From NCBI GenBank assembly GCA_963832835.1, contig CAWHVD010000001.1:682001-746000 (forward strand): DNA of 64,000 nucleotides. The letters run 5' to 3'. The translations under genes were made by a program, and so were the position numbers. The notes under the pieces were generated by a model, which had not been told where the DNA came from, ran no database searches, and saw only the letters and a program-made list of their open reading frames with translations. The DNA comes from CAVPKN01 sp963832835 (lineage in GTDB: Bacteria > Chlamydiota > Chlamydiia > Chlamydiales > JAAKFR01). Below are positions 41,854 to 50,500 of the stretch, in pieces (position 1 is the stretch's first letter; every line of letters begins with the position of its first letter).

Positions 41854-43341
41854 TCAATCTATAATTAAATCGGGATACAGGGGATAAGATTGCAGCAACG
41901 AGCGAATTCTTTGGCGGGCAGCATCGAGGACATTTTTGTCACTCTCACCTTTGGCTTTACTGGGCCGTCCCGTCTCCAAAGTCCTTGGCCTTGTATGATG
42001 GAGGATTGCAGCGATGATATCAGCTACCTCTTCCATTTCCTCTTTTCCCATCCCTAATGTTGTTAAAGCAGGTGTCCCCAAACGGATGCCCGAAGTGTAC
42101 CAGGCACCATTGGAATCCAATGGAACCATATTCCGGTTGGCTGTCATTCCAGCTTCCGTTAAGGCTCCCTCTGCTATTCTGCCCGTTATACCGAGATTGG
42201 AAACATCTAGCAAGATAAGATGATTATCGGTCCCTCCGGTGACGATGCTAATGTTTCTTTTCATCAAGCCATCAGCTAACGCGCGCGCATTTTCGATCAC
42301 CTGATGAGAGTAAGTACGGAAAGAGTCAGCAGAGGCTTCTTGAAACCCAATTGCTTTAGCAGCAATTACATGTGGTAAGGGGCCGCCTAAAACATAGGGG
42401 CACCCTTTATTGACGCTGTCAGCAAATTCAGAGTTGCATAGGATAAAACCACCACGAGGTCCACGCAAGGTTTTGTGAGTTGTGGACGTGATGATGTGTG
42501 CATAAGGGACAGGATTTTCCTCACCCACAAAAGCTCTCCCGGCAACAAGCCCTGCAAAGTGGGCCATATCGACCATGAAAACGGCCCCCACCTCATCGGC
42601 GATCGAACGCATTTTGGCAAAATTGATCCTCCGGGGATATGCGGAATAGCCTGCCAAAAGAATGAGCGGTTTTTCTCGGCGCGCCGTTGTGGCAATCGCA
42701 TCATAATCGAGCAGGTGCGTTTTAGGATCGACCTCGTAGGTGACCGCCTGCATCATTTTAGCAGAGATATTTTGACGAAAGCCGTGGGTTAAGTGACCAC
42801 CCGAGCTGAGCCCCATTCCCATGAATTTTTGGTTGCAGAGTTGCTGACGCAGTGCTTCGAATTCAGATGCGCTCAGTTCATCGGGATTCTTTTTCCCCAA
42901 TTTTTCTAGAATGGGGTTTTGCACCCGCTGTGCCAAGATAGCCCAAAAAGCCACTAGATTGGCGTCGGCCCCCGAGTGAGGCTGAACATAAGCATGCTCG
43001 GCGTTAAAAACAGAGCGAGCATTTTCAGCAGCTTCGGCTTCAATCGCATCGACATTTTCGCAACCTGCATAAAAACGGTGGTAGGGGTATCCTTCACAGT
43101 ATTTATCGGTCAAAAGATTCCCCATCGCCAATTGGACAGACAGAGAACAATAGTTTTCTGAAGCGATTAATTTGAGAGTTGAACGCTGCGTGCGCAACTC
43201 CTGTATAATATTGGCTGTAATGGTGGGGGCAACACCGCCTAAGTGGTCTAAAGCTGCAAGATAAGCAATGATATCGGATCGTCTTTCATCACCTTTTTTG
43301 CGCGCAAAATAACGGTCTAATAGGCTGTTTGTTTCCATCAT
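41854..43341 (-). CDS. glyA: Serine hydroxymethyltransferase
   Basis: PLP enzyme interconverting serine and glycine with tetrahydrofolate. The PLP lysine is in ITSTTHKTLRGPRGG. SENYCSLSVQLAMGN and DKYCEGYPYHRFYAGC are family motifs at the N-terminal side. At 495 residues it is longer than most bacterial enzymes (about 420), as in chlamydiae, owing to an N-terminal extension and an internal insertion (around NPILEKLGKKNPDELSASEF). Followed on the same strand by clpP after 21 bases. Confidence 0.95.
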   Translation of the reverse strand: MMETNSLLDRYFARKKGDERRSDIIAYLAALDHLGGVAPTITANIIQELRTQRSTLKLIASENYCSLSVQLAMGNLLTDKYCEGYPYHRFYAGCENVDAIEAEAAENARSVFNAEHAYVQPHSGADANLVAFWAILAQRVQNPILEKLGKKNPDELSASEFEALRQQLCNQKFMGMGLSSGGHLTHGFRQNISAKMMQAVTYEVDPKTHLLDYDAIATTARREKPLILLAGYSAYPRRINFAKMRSIADEVGAVFMVDMAHFAGLVAGRAFVGEENPVPYAHIITSTTHKTLRGPRGGFILCNSEFADSVNKGCPYVLGGPLPHVIAAKAIGFQEASADSFRTYSHQVIENARALADGLMKRNISIVTGGTDNHLILLDVSNLGITGRIAEGALTEAGMTANRNMVPLDSNGAWYTSGIRLGTPALTTLGMGKEEMEEVADIIAAILHHTRPRTLETGRPSKAKGESDKNVLDAARQRIRSLLQSYPLYPDLIID

Positions 43342-43373
43342 GGAGGCCAGATTAGGAAGAAAATCTCTTTAAG

Positions 43374-43655
43374 TCAATTGGGAAACTTAGGGTTAATACG
43401 CACCGAGGCGCCGGGGTAAAGGGGGTGGCTTTCACCCATTTCATATGTTTTATCGTTGACTAGGACTTTAAATTCGGCTGTAGAGAAGGGGGTGTCTGTT
43501 TCAAATACCCATTCATTGGGTTTTTCCTGTCTCAGTTCGATCCCTTTCTCCCAGCTCAATTCGGCAAACCCAGCACCGCGCAAGTAGATAGCACTTGGAA
43601 AATTAGGATCGATCTGAACATCTACCTGAACAACAATCCGCGTTTTTTTCGGCAT
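43374..43655 (-). CDS. Small protein resembling a carbohydrate-binding module
   Basis: A 93-residue protein starting MPKKTRIVVQVD. The strand pattern and the sequence SWEKGIELRQEKPNEWVFET resemble starch-binding (CBM20-like) modules, in which such Trp and Lys/Glu residues precede the ligand-binding strands. No enzyme is attached. It lies just upstream of glyA, 32 bases away. Chlamydiae store glycogen, so a role with glycogen is possible but unproven. Confidence 0.5.
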   Translation of the reverse strand: MPKKTRIVVQVDVQIDPNFPSAIYLRGAGFAELSWEKGIELRQEKPNEWVFETDTPFSTAEFKVLVNDKTYEMGESHPLYPGASVRINPKFPN

Positions 43656-43776
43656 ATGCACGCATTATTAAATATTAAATTTAAATTTTGCAAGCATCTC
43701 ATCTAGTCTCTCCTTTTTTTCGTTGCTTTGTTGAGCTAAAGGCGGTATCATTGCGGCTTTAATTTTAGGGTCCCTT

Positions 43777-44550
43777 ATGCAAGAATCTTTTCATGTTGTT
43801 TTGAATATCCAAGAGCTCGATATCAATATGATCCGTTTGATGCGGGTCAAAAAAGAAAGACTACATGAGCTGACAGAAATCCAAACTTTAAAGTCAGATA
43901 TCCACAAACAAGTTGCTGATAAGGAAATCCAGATCACTGAGATCAAAAAAGATATCCGAATGGGCGAGTTGCAAATTAAGGAAATCCAGGAGAAGGTCAT
44001 TAAGCTTGAGTCCCAGCAAGCGGCAGTCAAGAAAATGGACGAATTCAATGCCCTGACCCAAGAGATGACCCATACAGGCAGAGAACGCACTACAGTGGAA
44101 CATCGACTGAGCGACTTGATGGACAAGATCACTATAGAAGAAGATTTGCTCGTGACTTTGAGAGAAAATCTCCAATCGACAGATGAAAATAGCAAAGTGA
44201 TCGAAAAAGAGATCCACGAGAGCATCGAGAAAATTAATGAAGAGGGTAAAATCCTCCTTGCCCAAAGAGAAGAGCTCAAAAAGCAAGTCGAACCTGAAAT
44301 GTTCAAAATTTACGAGCGTCTTTTGAAAAACAAGAAAGACCGCGTCGTAGTTCCCATTGAGCAAAGAACCTGCAGCGGGTGCCATATCGTCTTAACACCG
44401 CAGCATGAAAACTTGGTTCGAAAAGGAGACCGTTTAATTTTTTGCGAACATTGTTCGCGCATTCTCTTCTGGCAAGAAGCTCCACCTGCCGAAGGAGAAG
44501 AGGCAGCTCCTCGCCGCCGCCGTCGCAGAACAGCCGCTGGAGCTGCGTAA
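43777..44550 (+). CDS. Coiled-coil zinc-ribbon protein (CT398-like)
   Basis: A 257-residue protein. About residues 5-190 form a long coiled coil (heptad-rich KEIQITEIKKDIRMGELQI and the like). The C-terminus has a zinc ribbon with two CxxC pairs (CSGCHIVLTP and FCEHCSRIL). This matches the zinc-ribbon family of Chlamydia CT398, reported as linked to secretion or RNA polymerase sigma factor interaction. The tail is Arg/Ala-rich (RRRRRRTAAGAA). Directly followed by RNase P RNA. Confidence 0.85.
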   Translation: MQESFHVVLNIQELDINMIRLMRVKKERLHELTEIQTLKSDIHKQVADKEIQITEIKKDIRMGELQIKEIQEKVIKLESQQAAVKKMDEFNALTQEMTHTGRERTTVEHRLSDLMDKITIEEDLLVTLRENLQSTDENSKVIEKEIHESIEKINEEGKILLAQREELKKQVEPEMFKIYERLLKNKKDRVVVPIEQRTCSGCHIVLTPQHENLVRKGDRLIFCEHCSRILFWQEAPPAEGEEAAPRRRRRRTAAGAA

Positions 44551-44595
44551 ATTCACATGCCATGCGCATAGCATGGCATTCTCAAAAAGATCTTT

Positions 44596-44974
44596 GTGGG
44601 GGGAGGAGCAATCGCTGCCTCTATCACTTGTTGATAAGGGAGAGGAAAGTCCGGACTTCGTAGGAGAGGATACCAGTGAAATACTGGGGGCCGCAAGGCT
44701 ACGGAAAGTGCAACAGAAAACACACCGCTGAATGGCTTTTAGCCATCCAGACAGGCTGAAAACCCCAGCTTTAGGAGCTGGGCGCACTTGAGGCAACTCA
44801 AGGCGATGTAAACCCTATCCGAAGCAAGATAACAAAGAGCCCAGGCTCTCCGCCGGGAACCCAAAAGGTTCCAGTTCTTTGGAAAGTCGCTTGAGAACTG
44901 CGGCGACGCAGTTCCTAGATGAATGATTGCACCGCTCTTGTAGCGGTAACAGAATCCGGCTTACTCTCCCCCCA
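44596..44974 (+). ncRNA. rnpB: RNase P RNA (class A)
   Basis: Ribozyme subunit that matures tRNA 5' ends. The universal core is visible: GAGGAAAGTCCGGACTTC and the 3' partner ACAGAATCCGGCTTAC, plus GGAAAGTGCAACAGAAA. The 5' GTGGGGGGAGGAGC pairs with the 3' CTCTCCCCCCAC, closing the molecule. Open frames over it are spurious. Confidence 0.95.
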
Positions 44975-44982
44975 CTTTTTTT
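44960..44982 (+). terminator. U-tract terminator of rnpB
   Basis: The closing P1 stem of RNase P RNA ends in TCTCCCCCCAC and is followed directly by seven T, giving an intrinsic terminator. Confidence 0.7.
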
Positions 44983-45035
44983 GGCCTGGTTGAGCCTACA
45001 TTGCGGCAAGAGTGCATTGAAGTCCTCAGGGACAT

Positions 45036-45605
45036 CTAGAGGGGAATGCGGGAGAAGAATTCTGCGCGGACGGCAGGGTCGGACTCGAAGCGTCCTTTTA
45101 GCACATGTGTTTCCATGGAGGCGGTTGAGTCTTCAATCCCACGGGCTATGATGCAAAAATGGATGGCCTGTAGCGATACGGCCACATCCTGGGTATCTAA
45201 ATGGAGAGCGAGCGATTCTATGATCTGAGCGGTGAGGCGCTCTTGCACCTGGGGCCGCCTAGCAAAATGGTTGATAATGCGTGGAATTTTAGAAAGGCCT
45301 AACAACTTGCGATGGGGAAAATAGCCCACATGTGCTTTGCCTACAATGGGGACAAAATGATGCTCACAAAAGCTCACGAACGAAATATTTTTAACTAAAA
45401 CTAGCTCGTCGGGAATATTTTCTTCTTGAAAAGTGAGCATGGGGAATTGCTCGGAATTGAGACCCGAGAAGATCTCGTCGACATACATTTTGGCGATCCG
45501 ATTCGGTGTGCCGGCAAGAGAAGGATCGTTCAAGTCGAGCCCTAAGATGGTCATCACATCGCGCATTTTCTCCGCGATCAGTCTTTTTTTCTCTTCGCTA
45601 TTCAT
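45036..45605 (-). CDS. folE: GTP cyclohydrolase I
   Basis: First enzyme of folate and pterin synthesis, forming dihydroneopterin triphosphate from GTP. The 189 residues hold the zinc ligands in SFCEHHFVPIVGKAHVGYF (Cys, two His) and a later cysteine in IHFCIIARGIEDS. Start overlaps the ABC-F stop by four bases, so folE is translated with the upstream ATPase. Confidence 0.95.
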   Translation of the reverse strand: MNSEEKKRLIAEKMRDVMTILGLDLNDPSLAGTPNRIAKMYVDEIFSGLNSEQFPMLTFQEENIPDELVLVKNISFVSFCEHHFVPIVGKAHVGYFPHRKLLGLSKIPRIINHFARRPQVQERLTAQIIESLALHLDTQDVAVSLQAIHFCIIARGIEDSTASMETHVLKGRFESDPAVRAEFFSRIPL

Positions 45606-47179
45606 TGTGCTAAATACCCTTCCAGATTGCCATCAAAGACGCGGATGCCGCCCGCTTCAAAAGAGATGATTTTGGTGGCAAAGTGATCGATGAGGCTCCT
45701 GTCGTGGCTAACAGCAATGACGGTGCCTGGATACTCTTCTAGCCCCCATCCCAAAGCGGATACTGCTTCTAGATCTAGGTGATTGTTCGGTTCATCGAGT
45801 ATGATGAAGTTATGATCCTCGAGCATCATTCCAGCGATAATCAAACGGGCTGTTTCACCACCCGATAGGGTTGCCACATTCTTGAAGGCGTCTTCTCCGC
45901 CAAATAGCATTTTTCCAAGCGCACTGCGGATATCTTGGTCGTAGAGCCCTTCCTTGCGGGCGCGCAACCAATCGAAGGCAGTATTCAATTCCTCTTGAGA
46001 GATGATGTCGTGGTGATTTTGAGGAAAATAGCTGGTGATGACCTGATGGCCATATTCAATGGTGCCACTGTCAGGGGTAAGCACTCCAGCAATGAGTTTG
46101 AGTAAGGTTGTTTTGCCGCGGCCGTTATTTCCAATTACACCGATTTTGTCATCTCGATGGATCTCAAGCGAGAAGTTCTTGAGGACCTGAACTCCATCAT
46201 AACTTTTGGACACCTTATCCAGTTTACAGACGATTTTACCCGACTGCTTTTCCGGACGGGGGAACCGGATATAGGGGCGCTGAATATTTGATTTTTTTAG
46301 ATCTTGAGGCTGGAGCCGTTCAATCTCTTTTAGACGCGATTGCACTTGAGATGCGCGTGTACCAGCTCCGAACCGAGCTACAAACTCTTTGAGTTGGGAA
46401 ATCTTTTTATCCTTTGATCTGGCGTCGGCCTCTGATCTTTCGCGCACAGAAGATTTAGTCACGATCATCTGGTCGTAATTACCAGGGTAGATGATGATCG
46501 TGTCGTAATCGATGTCGGCGATATGTGTGGTCACAGCATTTAGGAAATGGCGGTCATGGCTGACTACGATCAAAGTTCCCTTATAGCTATGGAAGAAGTT
46601 TTCCAGCCATCCGATCGACTCTAAGTCAAGGTGGTTGGTAGGCTCATCGAGTAGTAGGGCTTGTGGGTTGCCAAACAACGCTTGGCAGAGGAGTGTGCGG
46701 AATTGCTGATCGGTTGGTATCGCGTTCATTTTTAGCTCGTGGAGCTCTTTGGGTACCCCAGCACCTACAAGAAGCTCTTCAGCATTCGCCTCAGCGCTGT
46801 AGCCATCCTCATCGGCGATGATCTCCTCGAGCTCGCCGAGGCGCATACCTACAGCATCGGTCATCTCCCCCTCATAAAGTTTATCACGCTCTTGGAATGC
46901 ATCCCAAAGGCGTTTATTGCCCATGATGGCCACATCGAGCACCTTCATGTCCAAAAATGCCTCGATGTTCTGGCGTAAGATCCCTACTTTATCCGGTAAA
47001 GAGACCGTTCCGCTGGTGGGCTCGATCATGCCCATGATGATTTTGAGCAAAGTCGATTTGCCCGCACCATTTGGTCCTGTAAGGCCATAGCGATTGCCTG
47101 GGTTGAAAGCGATGGTCACTCCATCGAACAACACCCGGCTACCAAAGCTTTTGGATATTTTATCTAAAGTAATACTCAT
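45602..47179 (-). CDS. ABC-F family ATPase (ribosome-associated)
   Basis: A soluble protein with two ABC modules and no membrane domain, typical of ABC-F translation factors of the YbiT/EttA type. The 525 residues start at 47179 (MSITLDKISKSFG). Walker A motifs are GPNGAGKST and GNNGRGKTT; the signature is LSGGETARLIIAG; Walker B motifs are ALLLDEPTNHLD and FIILDEPNNHLD. The open frame extends 22 codons further, but the family starts at the chosen Met. It corresponds to the ABC ATPase next to xerC in Chlamydia; the transposase remnant and large gene have been inserted between them. Confidence 0.9.
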   Translation of the reverse strand: MSITLDKISKSFGSRVLFDGVTIAFNPGNRYGLTGPNGAGKSTLLKIIMGMIEPTSGTVSLPDKVGILRQNIEAFLDMKVLDVAIMGNKRLWDAFQERDKLYEGEMTDAVGMRLGELEEIIADEDGYSAEANAEELLVGAGVPKELHELKMNAIPTDQQFRTLLCQALFGNPQALLLDEPTNHLDLESIGWLENFFHSYKGTLIVVSHDRHFLNAVTTHIADIDYDTIIIYPGNYDQMIVTKSSVRERSEADARSKDKKISQLKEFVARFGAGTRASQVQSRLKEIERLQPQDLKKSNIQRPYIRFPRPEKQSGKIVCKLDKVSKSYDGVQVLKNFSLEIHRDDKIGVIGNNGRGKTTLLKLIAGVLTPDSGTIEYGHQVITSYFPQNHHDIISQEELNTAFDWLRARKEGLYDQDIRSALGKMLFGGEDAFKNVATLSGGETARLIIAGMMLEDHNFIILDEPNNHLDLEAVSALGWGLEEYPGTVIAVSHDRSLIDHFATKIISFEAGGIRVFDGNLEGYLAQ

Positions 47180-47258
47180 AGAGAAGAGTGAAGGATAAAG
47201 GATGAACCTACATTGCGTCAATCTCGCTCCTTTAGAGGGGTGCAATTAAAAGTGGAGC

Positions 47259-47516
47259 TTAAGCTGCCACTTTCAACTCTTCCTTGCACCGCATCCCTTT
47301 CCAGTATAAAGCCCATTTGCCATTGCATCGCACCGCCCTCAAATTGAGCATGGCAGCTGCATGATCTTTTCTCCACCATGCTCCCGGTAGTTTCAGTCTC
47401 TCTTGAATCACAAAACGATGTCCACTTTCAATTTCCCCAGAGCCTATTGGTAAGCCTTTCGTAAGTGCACCCTTGTAATCCAATTGGTCTTGCCTGAATG
47501 AGAGATAGCAATAACA
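47259..47516 (-). pseudogene. Transposase C-terminal remnant (ISKra4-like)
   Basis: About 85 residues containing LPIGSGEIESGHRFVIQERL then KLPGAWWRKDHAAAMLNLRA, resembling the end of ISKra4-type transposases (they share the GSG-x-ES-x-H...Q-RLK-PG-W pattern). The N-terminal and catalytic parts are absent and an in-frame stop lies just upstream of 47516. A dead fragment between the ABC-F gene and the large multidomain gene. Confidence 0.7.
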
Positions 47517-47551
47517 AATCCCTTATACTTGCTTGCAATTGCGGGCACTTC

Positions 47552-50500
47552 CTATGGCTTGCCATAGGACAAGCCATGATCTTCTTTACCCACTAATTGA
47601 ATGAGTCGTTGCACCAAAGGATCTTGTTTCCCCAAAATCTTCTTACAGAGGATGGAGGTCTCTCGCAGTGCTTTGACTTGCGGGGGAGATGCTTTTTCTG
47701 CACAGGCAATCAAGTTTTTCAATGCCACTTGAATATTAGGGTGATTTTCCCCATAGACCTGGAGGAATACCTTCAAACCCTTTTGGTGAAATTCGAGGGC
47801 TTTTTCGTACTCCCCCAGGCTGTCATAGACACTGCCGATATTGTTGTAGCTTGTGGCCACAGAGGGATGGTTTTCGCCGAGAACCTGGAGCTGAATCTTC
47901 AAAGCCTTTTGGAGAAACTTGAGGGCTTTTTCATACTCCCCAAGTTTGGCATAGACACTGCCGATATTGTTGTAGCTTGTGGCCACATCGGGATGGTTTT
48001 CGCCGAGGGCCTGGAGCTGAATCTTCAAAGCCTTTTGGTAAAACTCGAGGGCTTGTGTGAACTCCCCTAGGTTGTTATAGACCATGCCGATATTGTTGTA
48101 GCTTGTGGCCACAGAGGGATGGTTTCCCCCGAGGACCTGGAGCCTAATCTTCAAAGCCTTTTGGTAAAATTCGAGGGCTTTTTCGTACTCCCCCAGGCTG
48201 TCATAGACACTGCCGATATTGTTGTAGCTTGTGGCCACATCGGGATGGTTTTCGCCGAGGACCTGGAGCTGAATCTTCAAAGCCTTTTGGTAAAACTCGA
48301 GGGCTTGTGTGAACTCCCCTAGGCTGTCATAGACAAAGCCGATATTGTTGTAGCTTGTGGCCACAGAGGGATGGTTTTCGCCGAGGACCTGGAGCTGAAT
48401 CTTCAAAGCCTTTTGGTAAAATTCGAGGGCTTTTTCGTACTCCCCAAGGCTGTTATAGACATTGCCGATATTGCTGTAGCATGTGGCCACATCGGGATGG
48501 TTTTCGCCATATTTTTGCTGAGCAAGTGCCAGCGCCTTCAAGTTTCTTGGCAGGGCCTCCTTACTTTTCCCCATTTTCTCTTCTATATCTCCCAAAAACA
48601 ATTGAGCATCTATATCATTGGGATTAAGGGAGACGGCTTGTTGGCAAGCCACTTGGGCTTTGGCGTATTGGAGGGTTTTTTGAAAGGCTTGTCCTTGGAC
48701 AGAGGGGCTATCATCGTAAAATAAGCTCCGGAAAGCTTTTTTGTTGCGTGTTTGATAAAACTCCTCTGCGCATCTATGGAATGGAATTAACGTTTTATAG
48801 ATGTCCTCTAAAGCTTTTAAAGACTCTCCCTCAAGGTAGAGCTGGCTTGCATCTCTTGTTTGTCCCTCTTCGAGGTGAAAGAGATATTCGATCTCGTCTT
48901 TGTAAAAGAGGTGGGCCCGTACTCTAAATTCAAGGACTTTGAGGATGGCTGTTTTAAGATGGGCGGCGCCTTGGGCTGAAAACACTCCTAATTTTACAAG
49001 CTCGCCCAGGCGCGCGAGTGTACCTCTCTCTTTGAGCTCAAAAAAGAGGGATAAACAGCCTAAAATCTCTTGAAAGGGGCGGTAGAGCTCTTTTTTAATT
49101 CCGAAGGCTTTAGCCTCCTCTTTTTCTTGGCAGAGATTGGGACGAAATTCCTGTAGGTGTCCTGCTAGAAGACGGAAGGCTAGGGTATGACGTTCTTTTT
49201 TCATTTCCTTTTTGACAGCTTCTCGATAGGTGGCAACAAGTTTTTCATTGCCTGCAACAAAACATACGGCGCTGAGGGCATTGGGCAAGATGATATTACG
49301 GTCGATCCATTTGAGCGTTTGAAAGCCGGCCAGTTTCTTGGGACTTGCGATGAGCTCATAGATACCAGGGACACCTAGGGGGCTATTGCCTGCACTATCG
49401 AGAGAAAACCCGTTGGGTGTAGGGCTAGGGTGGGCAAGGTCTACACGCGCAAAGATAGGGAATTTAGTCTCCCCTAAGTTGAGGATTTGCAGAGCGAGGA
49501 TTTGAGAGAGGCGGCGGAAGTAATCGAGGGCTTCGGGAGTCTCTTTTTTCAAGATAAAGGCAAATTCTATATCAGAGTTGGGACACATCTCTGCCCTTGC
49601 CATCGATCCCATGCCAATACAGGCCCACTCTACAGGGGGCTTGCCAAGAAGATTTTGGATCTCATTGATGTGAGCACATAAAATCCCTTTGAAGCCTTCT
49701 GTTAATAGGTTTTGCACCTTTTCTAAGGGCACCTCTGCATCCAACATTTCCTTAGCTTGTATGCGGATACGGCAGAGCTGCGTGCGGTATTTAAGGATTC
49801 TGGCTTCGGTCTGCTTATAGCCTGGCACTTGATGCTGGGTAAAAAAATCCTCTTCGATTTGAGCCAGTTGTTTCAGCAGTAATTTTTGAAGGGGTGAGCC
49901 CCCCTTATGAGTAGCTACCAGGTGTAGAGCCCCATTCAATATTTTAGCTGCGCTAAGAAGATCATTTTTATCTGTATAGAGAAGCCCCAACTTAATCAGG
50001 TGGATAATCTGCTCTTCAATCAGATCACTTGTTTTGGCAGTGACAAGGCGTCTATAATAATAACCTTCGGCATCCTTTGAGACGGGCTCTTCGGGAAGTG
50101 TTTTGTGTGCCCCTAGAAGTGTACAGAGGATCTGGTTTTGACCCCACTTAATGGCCAAATCCAGGGGAGTGTCGTTGTTTTTGTTGAGACTATCCCAAGA
50201 AGCTCCTGCTTTGATAAGAACCTGAGCACTGGCAGCATGTCCATGTTTAGCTGCCCAGTGAAGGGGCGTGTAGTCATAGGCATTTTTGGCACCAGCATGA
50301 GCTCCTGCTTCTAAAAGAAGTTGCATAACATCGGGCTTGTCATGTGTCCAAACAGCTTTGTGGATAGGCTGCTTTCCATCTCCATCTGCAACATGGATCA
50401 ATGTCCTTCCTATGGGATGCTTTAAAATGATTTGGAGAAGGGGCGCGTATCCATAAAAGGCTGCTACATGGAGGATGGTGTCTCCCTCTATGGCACATAG

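Noticed and set aside
44434..45009. Open frames on both strands around 44.4-45.0 kb
   Set aside because: They overlap RNase P RNA, whose conserved core and closing stem are clear.
47747..48502. CRISPR-like spaced repeats
   Set aside because: The repeats are contiguous 126-base coding units of a TPR protein with no spacers and no cas genes.
47597..48724. Plus-strand open frames opposite the TPR region
   Set aside because: Repeated antisense frames generated by the tandem repeat; the minus-strand frame of 1499 codons is the gene.
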